Numbered from the stretch's first letter, positions 53,800 through 63,982 are shown. The stretch is DNA of 64,000 nucleotides from Rhodanobacter sp. T12-5 (GCF_008329435.1 NZ_NPKN01000003.1:248001-312000), one strand, 5' to 3'. Numbers and translations are program-made. Notes: generated from the letters alone by a model not told the origin.

Positions 53800-56700
53800 T
53801 CACGCCCCGCGGTGCGGGTCCGAGTCGAACGATTGCATGCCGTTGTGGCTCGAGACGGCAGCCGGCGCATCGCCATCCAGCTTGTCGCCCAGCAGGCGGC
53901 GGACTACCACGTAGAACACCGGGATCAGCAGCACGCCGAGGAAGGTGGCGAACAGCATGCCGCCGATCACGCCGGTACCGATCGCGTGACGCGCGTTGGC
54001 GCCGGCACCGCTGGAAATGAACAGCGGGAACACGCCGAGGATGAACGCCAGCGAGGTCATCAGGATCGGCCGCAGTCGCAGTCGCGCCGCATCGACGGTC
54101 GCCTCGCGCAGCGTGCGCCCGGCCTTCTGTTCGGCCACCGCGAATTCCACGATCAGGATCGCGTTCTTCGCGGCCAGTCCGATCACGGTGATCAGGCCGA
54201 TCTTGAAGTAGATGTCGTCGGGCAGGCCGCGCAGCAGGGTGAACACGACGGCGCCGAGCAGGCCCAGCGGCACCACCAGCAACACCGCGACCGGGATCGA
54301 CCAGCTTTCGTACAGCGCAGCCAGTGCCAGGAACACGATCACGATCGACAGCACCATCAGCAGCGTGGCGGCATTGCCGGAAAGGATTTCCTGGTAGGAC
54401 TGGCCGGTCCAGTCGAAGCCGAAACCCTTCGGCAGGTCGTCGTTGACGATCTTCTGCATCTCGTTCATCGCCTCGCCCGAGGCGTGCCCCGGTGCCGGCG
54501 AGCCGACGATCTCGACGGCGGAATAGCCGTTGTAGCGGGTCAGCGAGGGTGACGAGACATCCCAGCGCGTGTGCACCACGTTGGACAACGGGATCATCTG
54601 CGGCGTGCTGCTGCCGGCAGGCGTGGGGCCGGGGGTGAAGATGTGCTGCAGGGCGTCCGGGCCCATCCGGTACGGTGCATCGGCCTGCATGATGACGCGC
54701 TTGACGCGGCCGCCATAGGTGAAATCGTTGACGTAGACCGGTGCCAGCATCAGGCCGATCGCGTTGTAGATGTCGCCCACCGACAGGCCCATCGACTGCG
54801 CCTGCACGCGATCGACATCCAGATGCAGCTGCGGCGAATCTTCCAGCGAGTTCGGTCGCACGCCGGTCAGCACGGGATCCTGGCTGGCCTTGCCGAGCAG
54901 GGTATTGCGCGCCTGGGTAAGCGCCTCACGCCCGGCACCGCCACGATCCTGCAGGTACATGTCGAAGCCGCCGAACTGGCCCAGGCCCTGCACGGTGGGA
55001 ATGTTGGCCACGAAGATGCGCGCGTCGTGGATCTGCTGCATCTCGCCGTTGGCGCGCTGGATGAACTCAGCCGCGGTGGTGTCGCGCTTGGCCCAGTCCT
55101 TGAGCTTGATGAAGGCCATGCCGGCGTTCTCGCCCGAACCGATGAAGCTGAAGCCGGTGACCTGCAGCACGCCTTCCACGGCGGGATCCTTTTTCAGGAT
55201 CTCGCGCATCTGCGCCATCACCCTGGACGTGCGCTCTTTGGTCGCCCCCGGAGGCAACTGGATCACCGACAGGGCATAGCCCTGGTCCTCTTCCGGCAGG
55301 AAGCTGCCGGGCAGGCGGGTGTAGAGGAAGCCGCCGAGCGCCGCGACCAGCAGGAAGGCCAGCATCCAGCGCGGCGCGTGGCGGATCGCGCCGCCGATGT
55401 GGCCGGTGTAGGTATGCGTGGTCCGGTTGAACGCCTCGTTGAACTTGCGGTAGACGATGTTCTTTTTCTTTTCGTGTTCCGGCTGCAGGAAGCTGGCGCA
55501 CAGCGCCGGCGTGAACGACAGCGCGAGGAACGCGGAGAAACCCATCGATACCGCGATGGTCAGCGCGAACTGCTTGTAGATCACGCCGGTGGCGCCGGGC
55601 TGCAGCGACGACGGCACGAACACCGCCGCCAGCACCACGGTGATCGCGACCACCGCGCCGGTGATCTGGCCCATCGCCTTGCGCGTGGCGTCCTTCGGCG
55701 ACAGATTTTCCTCGGTCATGATGCGTTCGACGTTCTCGATCACCACGATCGCGTCGTCGACCACGATGCCGATCGCCAGCACCATGCCGAACAGGGTCAA
55801 CTGGTTGATCGTGAAGCCGAGCACCAGCATGCCCAGGAAAGTGCCCAGCAAGGCGACCGGGATTACCAAGGTCGGGATGATGGTGGCGCGGATGTTCTGC
55901 AGGAACAGCAGCATCACCAGGAACACCAGGATGATCGCCTCGATCAGCGTGTGCACTACTTCGCTGATCGAGATGGTGACGAAGCTGGTGCTGTCGTACG
56001 GGCTGAACCAGGTCACGCCCTGCGGGAAGCTCGTGGCGAGCTCGTCCATCTTGGCGCGCACCGCGGTGGACACGTCCAGTGCGTTCGCGCCGGGCAGCAA
56101 CTGGATCGCAAACGCGCCGATCGGCTTGCCGTTGTACTGGGTGTCGAAGCCGTAACCGTTCGGTCCGAAGCTGATTCGTGCCACATCGCCCAGCGTGACC
56201 GTGGTGCCGTCGGCGTTGGCGCGCAGGATGATGCCGGCGAACTGCTCGGGCGTCGTGAAGCGACCCTCGGTCGACACCGTGGCATTGAACCCATGGCCGG
56301 GCACGGCCGGGTCGGCACCGAGCGAGCCGGCGGCGAACTGCACGTTCTGCGCCTTGATCGCCGCGAGCACCTGGCTGGCCGACAGCCCATAGCCCTGCAG
56401 CTTGTCCGGGTTCAGCCAGATGCGCATGGCGTACTCGGAACCGAACTGCTGGGTGCTTCCGACGCCGGGCACACGCGAAATCTGGTCCAGCACCTGCGAG
56501 CCGACGATGTCGTTGAGGCGGTTGCGATCGATAGTCGGGTTGCTCGAGGTCAGCGCCACCACCATCAGGAAACCGGCGTTGGCCTTGGCCACCACCACGC
56601 CCTGCTGGGTCACCTCGGACGGCAGTCGCGGGGTGGCCAGTGCCACCTTGTTCTGCACCTGCACCTGGGCGATGTCCGGGTCGGTGCCGCTTTCGAAGGT

Positions 56701-56976
56701 CAGCGTGATGCTGGCGCGGCCACTGGCGCTGGACGACGAGCTGAAATACAGCAGGTGATCGATGCCGGTGAGTTGCTGCTCGATTACCTGGGTGACGGTT
56801 TTCTCGGTGGTGTCGGCGCTGGCACCGGGATAGCTGGCGGACACCGTCACCGACGGCGGCGCGATCGTGGGATACGACTCCACGCCCAGGTTGAGGATGG
56901 CCAGCACGCCACCCAGGGAAATCAGGATGGCGACCACCCAGGCGAAGATCGGGCGGTCGATGAAGAAACTCGGCAT
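53800..56976 (-). CDS. RND efflux pump inner-membrane transporter (HAE1/AcrB family)
   Basis: This 1058-residue RND transporter starts MPSFFIDRPIFAWVVAILI and has the HAE1 features GAFAIQLLPGANAL, the TM4 proton-relay pair in GIVVDDAIVVIENVERIM (Asp-Asp) and GLAAKNAILIVEFA for the TM10 Lys. Twelve membrane helices and two large periplasmic loops are expected. It drives multidrug export using the proton gradient. ATG 56976 follows GGAG by 8 nt; the longer frame to 57054 overlaps the adaptor gene and is rejected. The adaptor gene ends 13 nt upstream. No outer-membrane factor is encoded next to it. Confidence 0.95.
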   Translation of the reverse strand: MPSFFIDRPIFAWVVAILISLGGVLAILNLGVESYPTIAPPSVTVSASYPGASADTTEKTVTQVIEQQLTGIDHLLYFSSSSSASGRASITLTFESGTDPDIAQVQVQNKVALATPRLPSEVTQQGVVVAKANAGFLMVVALTSSNPTIDRNRLNDIVGSQVLDQISRVPGVGSTQQFGSEYAMRIWLNPDKLQGYGLSASQVLAAIKAQNVQFAAGSLGADPAVPGHGFNATVSTEGRFTTPEQFAGIILRANADGTTVTLGDVARISFGPNGYGFDTQYNGKPIGAFAIQLLPGANALDVSTAVRAKMDELATSFPQGVTWFSPYDSTSFVTISISEVVHTLIEAIILVFLVMLLFLQNIRATIIPTLVIPVALLGTFLGMLVLGFTINQLTLFGMVLAIGIVVDDAIVVIENVERIMTEENLSPKDATRKAMGQITGAVVAITVVLAAVFVPSSLQPGATGVIYKQFALTIAVSMGFSAFLALSFTPALCASFLQPEHEKKKNIVYRKFNEAFNRTTHTYTGHIGGAIRHAPRWMLAFLLVAALGGFLYTRLPGSFLPEEDQGYALSVIQLPPGATKERTSRVMAQMREILKKDPAVEGVLQVTGFSFIGSGENAGMAFIKLKDWAKRDTTAAEFIQRANGEMQQIHDARIFVANIPTVQGLGQFGGFDMYLQDRGGAGREALTQARNTLLGKASQDPVLTGVRPNSLEDSPQLHLDVDRVQAQSMGLSVGDIYNAIGLMLAPVYVNDFTYGGRVKRVIMQADAPYRMGPDALQHIFTPGPTPAGSSTPQMIPLSNVVHTRWDVSSPSLTRYNGYSAVEIVGSPAPGHASGEAMNEMQKIVNDDLPKGFGFDWTGQSYQEILSGNAATLLMVLSIVIVFLALAALYESWSIPVAVLLVVPLGLLGAVVFTLLRGLPDDIYFKIGLITVIGLAAKNAILIVEFAVAEQKAGRTLREATVDAARLRLRPILMTSLAFILGVFPLFISSGAGANARHAIGTGVIGGMLFATFLGVLLIPVFYVVVRRLLGDKLDGDAPAAVSSHNGMQSFDSDPHRGA

Positions 56977-56989
56977 GGTCTTCGCTCCG

Positions 56990-58180
56990 TTACTTGCCGC
57001 GCGGGACTTTGCCCGGAGCTTTGGCTGGGGATGATCCGCCGGGGGTGGCGTCATGCCACGGACTGGCCTTCGCCGGCTCGCCGGCCTTCACGTTCTGGAT
57101 GCCCGACACCACCACCTGGTCGCCGGCAGCGAGCCCATCGGTGACGACCCAGTTGCTGCCGGCCATGTCGGTTGCGGTGATGTCCTTGCGTGCGACCTTG
57201 CCGTCGGCAGCCACGGTCATCACGAAGGCACCGACCGTATCGCGCTGGACCGCGGCCTGCGGGATCAGGAACACCTTGTGCTGCTGGCCGAGGTTCGCCT
57301 TCAGCGTCACGTACATGCCCGGCAGCAGGCTGTGTTTCGGGTTCGGGATGGTGGCACGCAGGTTGACCGAACCGGTGGCCGGGTTGACCGAGGCGTCGGA
57401 GAAATCCAGCGTGCCGGCTTCGGCGTAGGCGCTGCCATCGGGCAGGGTGATCTGCACGCTGGCCTTGTCCGGTCCGGCCAGGGTGACGTTGCCGCTGTTC
57501 TGCTCGCGGCGCATCCGCTCCATCGCGGCCACGCTCATGGTGAAGTTCACGTACAGCGGATCGATCTGGTCGACCGTGGTAAGCAGGGTTGCATCGCCGT
57601 TGCCGACCAGCGCGCCCTCGGTGACCTGCTGCTGGCCGGCGCGACCGTCGATCGGCGAGGTCACGTTGGCGTAGCCGAGGTTGATGCGGGCGGTCTGCAG
57701 GTTCGCCTGCGCGGCCTGCACCGCAGCGGCGGCGCTGCGCTCGGCGGCCAGTGCGTTGTCCAGGTCCGACTTGGAGACGTAGCCCTTCGGCGCCAGTTCC
57801 CGCACGCGCTTGGCGGTGATCTTGTTGTTGGTGTAGGTGGCCTGGGCTTGGGCCAATGCCGCCGAACTGGCGGCCAGCGCGGCCTTCAACGGAGCAGGGT
57901 CGATCTGGAACAGCAACTGGCCCTTCTTGACGTCGGTGCCTTCGTCATAGGCGCGCTTGAGCAGCACGCCCGGCACGCGGGCGCGCACATCGGCGCTTCG
58001 ATAGGCAGACAGCCGGCCGACCAGGTCGCGCGTCAGCGGGGAGTTCTGCGGTTGTGCCTTGATCACGCCGACTTCCGGTGGCGGCATCTGTGGCGGGCCT
58101 TGCTCCTTGCCTTTGCCGCAGGCGTTCAGCGCCAGCAGACTCAGGCACAACAATGGCGTGCACAGTACAGAGGACTTCAT
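56990..58180 (-). CDS. RND efflux periplasmic adaptor lipoprotein (MexA/AcrA-like)
   Basis: This 396-residue protein has a signal peptide and lipobox (LLALNAC, Cys21 lipidated). The barrel-sandwich hybrid halves contain ADVRARVPGVLLKRAYDEGTDV and YANVTSPIDGRAG. An alpha-hairpin of about 90 residues (AALAASSAALAQAQATYTNNK to AVQAAQANLQTARINLG) joins them, and a beta-barrel with SVNLRATIPNPKHSLLPGMYV follows. It links the RND pump to an outer-membrane channel. The Pro/Lys-rich C-terminus (GSSPAKAPGKVPRGK) is probably disordered. It is the first gene of the pump operon. Confidence 0.95.
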   Translation of the reverse strand: MKSSVLCTPLLCLSLLALNACGKGKEQGPPQMPPPEVGVIKAQPQNSPLTRDLVGRLSAYRSADVRARVPGVLLKRAYDEGTDVKKGQLLFQIDPAPLKAALAASSAALAQAQATYTNNKITAKRVRELAPKGYVSKSDLDNALAAERSAAAAVQAAQANLQTARINLGYANVTSPIDGRAGQQQVTEGALVGNGDATLLTTVDQIDPLYVNFTMSVAAMERMRREQNSGNVTLAGPDKASVQITLPDGSAYAEAGTLDFSDASVNPATGSVNLRATIPNPKHSLLPGMYVTLKANLGQQHKVFLIPQAAVQRDTVGAFVMTVAADGKVARKDITATDMAGSNWVVTDGLAAGDQVVVSGIQNVKAGEPAKASPWHDATPGGSSPAKAPGKVPRGK

Positions 58181-58941
58181 GGGAGCTCCAGATCTTGTCT
58201 TTGAATCGGGGATTGAGGTGTAGCCGGAGCGCGTTGCAACTGATCGGTAATCAGATACTGCATTGCAATCCGTGGTGTGTCGTGTGTCATTGGTTGGCCG
58301 GGCCGCGGAGACGTCCGCAAGCGTTGCCGTGCCGTACCGGAAAGCGCTGTGCCAAGCGCTTCGCGGATCAGACTATACCGGCCAGTTTACATTTTAATCG
58401 CAACCGGAATCCAGTCATTGACAGGCCTCGCTGCGATGTGAACAGCGCGATGGTGACTTCCATTCTCGCGATTACGGGTTCCCACATTTCGAAAGCCGAA
58501 ATGTGTGGACAGGAAAATCGCGAGTGGCGGCGACGTGCAGATCGATACGATTCAAATGCATGTCGAAGGCGCTCACCATGCCCCGTCGAAACACTCACGC
58601 GAGCGCACGGCATATCGCCGGAGCCTCGCCGCGGGTATTCGCGCATGGCGCGAAAGAGAGCTTCTCGCCTGAAGGGACAAGGGGACGGGCTTGCCAAAAA
58701 ACATCCTTGCTTTTTAGACCCGCGGAGCATAGGCGAGTGCCGGCAAGAAAGTCCATGCGGCAGGCGATGGCATCGGCTCAAGTCGTTTCGATCGGTTGCT
58801 GCCGCCGGTTCGCTGAATCCATGCGCAAGGGCATGGTGGATGTCGCGTGGCTTGGCTGGATTCGCCATGACGCGCGGCGTATCCTTTGAGGGCTTTTTTA
58901 CCCACATTCTCAATCCCTGTCTCCACTGACCAGTAGATGCC
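58181..58941. other. Divergent intergenic region with no recognised gene
   Basis: This 761-bp stretch separates the efflux adaptor (minus) from the glutamate dehydrogenase (plus). Open frames cross it (for example 58503-58889), but none has a motif, ribosome binding site or plausible composition. It contains CTGAT-N5-ATCAG near 58230, a possible small operator for the efflux operon, and a double-nested inverted repeat at 58465-58524. Promoters for both flanking genes must lie here. Confidence 0.5.
58465..58524. repeat. Double-nested inverted repeat (cruciform-type)
   Basis: Outer arms CTCGCGATT (58465-58473) and AATCGCGAG (58516-58524) enclose inner arms CACATTTCG (58483-58491) and CGAAATGTG (58497-58505). 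All pairings are perfect. The inner loop is 5 nt and the internal gaps are 9 and 10 nt. It lies between divergent promoters. Confidence 0.65.
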
Positions 58942-61900
58942 ATGAATGCGACCCATGCGGCGAACGATGTCTCCCTTCCGTCTGTAGTGCTTGCAGAGTT
59001 GAAAAAGGGCGGCTTGTCGCCCCAGCGGCTGAGTGAGGCGCAGGTTTTCTGTGATGCGTTCTTCGCGCGCATAGGCGGCAGCGACGTCAACCTGCATACG
59101 CCGGTGCAATGGGCGGCACTGGTCGCCAGCCTGCTGGAATTCATGCAGCAACGCCAGCCGGGTCGGGCGTCGATCCGCGTGCTCAATTCCGCCGAAACCC
59201 ACGCCGGCCGCAGCCTGCTGCAGATCGTCACCGACGACATGCCGTTTCTGGTCGACACGGTGAGCATGATCGTTTCGACGAAGCTGCAGATCCATGCGGT
59301 CATCCATCCGGTGTTGAAGGTGACGCGCGATGCGTCGGGCAAACTGCTGGGGCTCGGTGACGCCACCGGCAGCGCCGAGTCGCTCATGCATTTTGAAGTG
59401 GACCGGGTTGCCGACGATGCGGAGCAGGCGCAGCTGAAGGCGCAGGTGGAAGCCGCGCTGGAGGACGTGCGTGCCGCGGTCAACGACTGGGCGGCGATCC
59501 GCGACAAGGCGCTGGCGATTGCCAACGAGCTGCCGAGGCGCGAGTTGCCGCTGGATGCGGCGGCCGTGCAGGAGGCCAGCGAGTTCATGCGTTGGATTGC
59601 CGACGACAACTTCACTTTCCTCGGCTATCGCGAGTATGAGGTTGCCGAGACCGATGGTGACCGCGTGCTGCGCGCGGTCGACGCGTCCGGGCTGGGCATC
59701 CTGCGCGGACATGAGCGCTCGATGGCTCCGCGTTCGCTGCGCTCGCTGGCTGCCAGCGACTTGCCGCAATCCGGCGCGACCGACGCGATCATCCTGACCA
59801 AGACCAACGCGCGCTCGCACGTGCACCGCGCCGGCTACATGGATTACATCGGCGTGCTGCAGTTCGGCGCCAATGGCAAGGCGGTAGCCGAGCAGCGCTT
59901 CCTTGGCCTGTACTCCTCCAATGCCTACATGGCACGCCCGCAGGACGTGCCGCTGGTGCGACACAAGGTCGAGGCCGTACTGGCCCGTTCCGGGCTCAAG
60001 CGCGATTCGTATTCCGGCAAGTCGCTGCGCCACATCCTCGAAACGCTGCCGCGCGAGGAGCTGCTGCAAAGTACCGAGGACGAGCTGTTCGCCACGTCGA
60101 TGGGCATCCTCGAATTGCGCCAGCGCGCCCGTACGCGATTGTTCGTGCGACGCGACCGCTACGGCCGCTTCTTCACGTGCATGGTGTTCGTGCCGCGCGA
60201 CCGCTTCAACACTTCGGTGCGCGAACGCATCGAGGCGCTGCTGGGCCAGGCCTTGCATGCCGAACAGAGCGACTCATCCGTGCAGATGGGCGAGGCCGCG
60301 CTGGCGCGACTGACCATCGTGGTGCGACCGCGGATCGGCGACCAGCCCGTGTACGACCTGGCGACGCTGGAGGAAGGCGTCGCCGGCATCGTGCGCAACT
60401 GGCACGACGAGGTTCGCGATGCGCTGGTGCGGCTGCGCGGCGACCATGAGGGTGTGGTGCTGGCCAATCGTTACGTGAAGTCCCTGCCGGCCGGATACGT
60501 CGAGGAGGTAAGTCCGGCGGTGGCTGCCGAGGACGTCCATCAGTTGGCCCAGCTGGCCGGCGACAACGGGCTGCGGATGTCGTTCTATCACCCGCCGAAG
60601 GCACCTGACACGCTGCGCTTCAAGGTTTATCGCTCGGGCGGCGACATCGCCCTGTCCGAAGTGCTGCCGCAACTGGAAAACCTCGGCTTGCGCGTGCTGA
60701 CCGAACACGTCTACGAGGTCGGCGGCGACAGCACGCCGTTGTCGATCCAGGATTTCGAAGTGCAGCCGGTGGGTGCGCTCACCTTCAGCGTCGAGCAGGT
60801 CGGCGCGCTGTTCGAGGATGCGTTCGAGCAGATATGGCGCGGCAACGCGGAGAACGACGGCTTCAACCGGCTGGTGCTGGGCGCCAAGCTTGGCTGGCGC
60901 CAGGTCGCGATGTTGCGCGGCTATTGCAAATACCTGCTGCAGACCGGCGCGACGTTCTCGCAGGCGTACATGGAGGAAACCCTCAACCGCTATCCGGCAG
61001 TCGCCGGCCTGCTGGTGGAGCTGTTCCTGGCGAAGTTCGATCCGCGCCGCGAAGCGCTTTCCGGCGACGAGTTGAAAGTCGCCGGTGCCACTCTGGCCAC
61101 CGAGATGCGGGCGCTGATCCCGGCCACCGTACAGGCTGCGCAGCCGTCGCTGGTCGACGGCTTGAGCGTCGCCTTGTCCAAGCCGCGCGACGAGCAGATC
61201 AAGACGATCGAGGCGACCATCCACCAGCTGCTGGAAACCGTCGGCAGCCTTGATGAAGATCGCATCCTGCGCAGCTTCGTGGCACTGATCCGCGGCACCT
61301 TGCGCACCAGTTTCTTCCAGCAGTGGGATGGCGCGCATCGCCCGTACATCAGTTACAAGCTCGATGCGCACAAAATGCCCGACCTGCCCAAGCCGGTGCC
61401 TTACCGGGAAATCTGGGTGTGTGCGCCGCGCGTCGAGGGCGTTCACCTGCGCTTCGGCCCGGTCGCCCGCGGCGGCTTGCGCTGGTCCGACCGGCGCGAG
61501 GATTTTCGCACCGAAGTGCTCGGCCTGGTCAAGGCGCAGATGGTCAAGAACACCGTCATCGTGCCGGTGGGTTCCAAGGGCGGTTTCTTCGTCAAGAAGG
61601 CGCCCGTCGGCGGCGATCGCGACGCGCAGCTGGCCGAAGGCATCGCCTGCTATCGCATGTTCATCAGCGGCCTGCTCGACATCACCGACAACCTGATCGA
61701 AGGCAAGGTGGTCAATCCGCACGACGTGGTGCGCCACGACGCGGACGATCCCTACCTCGTGGTGGCGGCGGACAAGGGCACCGCGACGTTCTCCGACATC
61801 GCCAATGCGATCTCGATCGAGCATGACTACTGGCTCGGCGACGCGTTTGCTTCCGGTGGCTCGCACGGTTACGACCACAAGGGCATGGGCATCACCGCCA

Positions 61901-63870
61901 AGGGTGCGTGGGAGTCGGTCAAGCGCCATTTCCGTTCGCTCAACCGCGACTGCCAGACGCAGGATTTCACCTGCGTCGGCATCGGCGACATGTCCGGCGA
62001 CGTGTTCGGCAACGGCATGCTGCTGTCCGAACACATCCGCCTGCTGGCGGCGTTCGACCATCGCCACGTGTTCCTTGACCCGAATCCGGATGCGGCACGC
62101 ACGTTCGCCGAGCGCCAGCGTCTGTTCAAGCTGCCGCGTTCGAGCTGGGACGATTACGACAAGTCGCTGATCTCCGCCGGTGGCGGCGTGTATCCGCGCA
62201 GCGCCAAGTCGATCCCGATCTCGCCGGAAGTGCGCACCGCATTGGGTCTGAAGCCCGATGTGGAGCATCTGGCGCCGAGCGACCTGCTCAGTGCCATCCT
62301 CAAGGCGCCGGTCGACCTGCTGTGGAACGGCGGCATCGGCACTTACGTGAAGTCCTCGGCCGAGACGCATGCCGATGTGGGCGATCGTGCCAACAACGCG
62401 CTGCGCGTCAACGGTGCCGACCTGCGCTGCAAGATCGTGGGCGAGGGCGGCAACCTGGGCATGACCCAGAAAGGCCGCATCGAGGCGGCGCAGAAGGGCG
62501 TGCTGCTGAACACCGACTTCATCGACAACTCCGCCGGCGTGGACACCTCCGACCACGAGGTGAACATCAAGATCCTGCTGAACGATGCCGTGCAGCGCGG
62601 CGAGCTGAGCTTCGACGCACGCAATACCCAGCTTGCCGCGATGACCGATGAAGTCGGGCAACTGGTGCTGTGGGACAACTACCGGCAGAACCAGGCAATC
62701 ACCCTGATGGAGCACCAGTCGGTGCATCGCCTCGGTTCGATGGCCCATTTCATCCGCACGCTGGAGGCCGAAGGCACGCTCGATCGCCAGGTCGAGAACC
62801 TGCCGTCCGACGCCGAGCTGACCGAGCGCAAGAGTCGCGGCCTCGGCCTGACCCGGCCGGAGCTGGCGGTGCTGCTGTCGTACGACAAGATCCGCCTGTT
62901 CCAGCAGTTGCTGGATTCGGACGTGCCGGAGGATCCGTACCTGTCGCGCGAACTGGTGCGCTACTTCCCGATGCCGTTGCACGAAAAGTACGCCGAGCAC
63001 ATGCAGCGCCACCGGCTGAAGCGCGAGATCATCGCCACCGCGGTGACCAACTCGACGATCAACCGCATGGGCGCCACCTTCATGATGCGCATGCAGGAAG
63101 ACACCGGCCAGCGTCCGGCGGCGATCGCCAAGGCGTACACCGCCGCGCGCGAGATCCTCGACGCCCGCGAGCTGTGGGCGCAGATCGAGGCGCTCGACAG
63201 CCACGTCGCCGAGGACACCCAGATCGATGCGATCAAGCAGATCTGGTCGCTGCTGCGGCACATGACACGCTGGTTGCTGAATCGCCCGGGCGGTTCGCTG
63301 GACATCGCCGCCAACGTCGAGCGTTACCAAGCCGGCGTGTCGGCCTTGCGGCAGGCCTTGCCGGACGTGCTGACGTCGACCGGCAAGGGCGATTTCTCGT
63401 GCAGCCAGGAAAAGTGGGAAGGCCTCGGCCTGCCCGCCGAACTCGGGTTGCGGCTGGCCCGCATGCCCGAACTGCGTGCCGCACTGGACATGGTCGAAGT
63501 GGCACAGCAGAGCGGCCAGCCGATCGAGAAAGTTGCCGCCGTGTTCTACGAACTGGGCGAGGCGCTCGACCTGGAGTGGCTGCGCAACCAGATCGAGGCA
63601 TTGCCGGTCGAGGGTCACTGGCATGCGCAGGCCCGCGGCTCGCTGCTGGACGAACTCAACCACCAGCATCGCGCACTGTCGTTGCAGGTATTGAACCTCA
63701 GCGGTGACAGCAAGGGCGTCTCGCCAGTGCAGGCCTGGCTGCAGCGCGACGACCCCACGCTGCAATACACCCGCAGCATGCTGGCGGAAATCCTCACCCA
63801 GAACGCGGATTATCCGATTGCCTCGGTAGCGGTGCGCCGGCTGGCGCAGCTGGCGCAGGTGCCGGTCTGA
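58942..63870 (+). CDS. Large NAD-dependent glutamate dehydrogenase (GDH-180 family)
   Basis: This 1642-residue protein belongs to the very large NAD-specific GDH family. The N-terminal part (1-about 700) holds regulatory ACT-like regions (RSLLQIVTDDMPFLVDTVSMIV). The catalytic core has FGPVARGGLRWSDRREDFRTEVLGLVKAQMVKN and PVGSKGGFFVK, then a Rossmann segment with TCVGIGDMSGDVFGNGML. The C-terminal region (about 1200-1642) is helical. The enzyme deaminates glutamate to 2-oxoglutarate with NAD+, feeding the TCA cycle. Length is as usual for Xanthomonadales. ATG 58942 has no strong ribosome binding site. A terminator follows at 63900. Confidence 0.95.
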   Translation: MNATHAANDVSLPSVVLAELKKGGLSPQRLSEAQVFCDAFFARIGGSDVNLHTPVQWAALVASLLEFMQQRQPGRASIRVLNSAETHAGRSLLQIVTDDMPFLVDTVSMIVSTKLQIHAVIHPVLKVTRDASGKLLGLGDATGSAESLMHFEVDRVADDAEQAQLKAQVEAALEDVRAAVNDWAAIRDKALAIANELPRRELPLDAAAVQEASEFMRWIADDNFTFLGYREYEVAETDGDRVLRAVDASGLGILRGHERSMAPRSLRSLAASDLPQSGATDAIILTKTNARSHVHRAGYMDYIGVLQFGANGKAVAEQRFLGLYSSNAYMARPQDVPLVRHKVEAVLARSGLKRDSYSGKSLRHILETLPREELLQSTEDELFATSMGILELRQRARTRLFVRRDRYGRFFTCMVFVPRDRFNTSVRERIEALLGQALHAEQSDSSVQMGEAALARLTIVVRPRIGDQPVYDLATLEEGVAGIVRNWHDEVRDALVRLRGDHEGVVLANRYVKSLPAGYVEEVSPAVAAEDVHQLAQLAGDNGLRMSFYHPPKAPDTLRFKVYRSGGDIALSEVLPQLENLGLRVLTEHVYEVGGDSTPLSIQDFEVQPVGALTFSVEQVGALFEDAFEQIWRGNAENDGFNRLVLGAKLGWRQVAMLRGYCKYLLQTGATFSQAYMEETLNRYPAVAGLLVELFLAKFDPRREALSGDELKVAGATLATEMRALIPATVQAAQPSLVDGLSVALSKPRDEQIKTIEATIHQLLETVGSLDEDRILRSFVALIRGTLRTSFFQQWDGAHRPYISYKLDAHKMPDLPKPVPYREIWVCAPRVEGVHLRFGPVARGGLRWSDRREDFRTEVLGLVKAQMVKNTVIVPVGSKGGFFVKKAPVGGDRDAQLAEGIACYRMFISGLLDITDNLIEGKVVNPHDVVRHDADDPYLVVAADKGTATFSDIANAISIEHDYWLGDAFASGGSHGYDHKGMGITAKGAWESVKRHFRSLNRDCQTQDFTCVGIGDMSGDVFGNGMLLSEHIRLLAAFDHRHVFLDPNPDAARTFAERQRLFKLPRSSWDDYDKSLISAGGGVYPRSAKSIPISPEVRTALGLKPDVEHLAPSDLLSAILKAPVDLLWNGGIGTYVKSSAETHADVGDRANNALRVNGADLRCKIVGEGGNLGMTQKGRIEAAQKGVLLNTDFIDNSAGVDTSDHEVNIKILLNDAVQRGELSFDARNTQLAAMTDEVGQLVLWDNYRQNQAITLMEHQSVHRLGSMAHFIRTLEAEGTLDRQVENLPSDAELTERKSRGLGLTRPELAVLLSYDKIRLFQQLLDSDVPEDPYLSRELVRYFPMPLHEKYAEHMQRHRLKREIIATAVTNSTINRMGATFMMRMQEDTGQRPAAIAKAYTAAREILDARELWAQIEALDSHVAEDTQIDAIKQIWSLLRHMTRWLLNRPGGSLDIAANVERYQAGVSALRQALPDVLTSTGKGDFSCSQEKWEGLGLPAELGLRLARMPELRAALDMVEVAQQSGQPIEKVAAVFYELGEALDLEWLRNQIEALPVEGHWHAQARGSLLDELNHQHRALSLQVLNLSGDSKGVSPVQAWLQRDDPTLQYTRSMLAEILTQNADYPIASVAVRRLAQLAQVPV

Positions 63871-63899
63871 GCAAACCTGCATCGTAAAGCGGCATGAAG

Positions 63900-63936
63900 C
63901 GCCCGGCACCCGCAAGGTCGCCGGGCGTTTCTTTTT
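63900..63936 (+). terminator. Rho-independent terminator of the glutamate dehydrogenase gene
   Basis: CGCCCGGC (63900-63907) and GCCGGGCG (63920-63927) pair around a 12-nt loop and are followed by TTTCTTTTT, 30 nt after the stop codon. Confidence 0.87.
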
Positions 63937-63956
63937 ACAGGATCGCCGCACTTTCT

Positions 63957-63982
63957 CCGTAGGAGCCCGCTGGCGGGCGATG
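63957..63982. repeat. Single REP-like unit
   Basis: GTAGGAGCCCGCTGGCGGGC lies near the window end, with stem GCCCGC/GCGGGC. It shares the GTAGGAG start and -GCGATG end with the unit at 27918-27949, but has a different core. A partner unit may lie beyond the window. Confidence 0.6.

Noticed and set aside
53591..53914. 107-codon open frame on the plus strand
   Set aside because: It runs through a strong terminator and both arms of the inverted repeat into the RND gene on the other strand.
54571..57144. 857-codon open frame on the plus strand
   Set aside because: Antisense to the RND transporter gene, composition dominated by His, Arg and Gln, no motif.
58078..58929. 283-codon open frame on the plus strand, with a 58503-58889 frame inside the same region
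   Set aside because: No ribosome binding site or family features; Arg/Ser/Cys-rich; begins antisense to the efflux adaptor signal peptide.
60274..63951. 1225-codon open frame on the minus strand
   Set aside because: It is antisense to the glutamate dehydrogenase gene, lacks any family motif, and is His/Gln/Arg-rich as expected for a shadow frame in GC-rich DNA.
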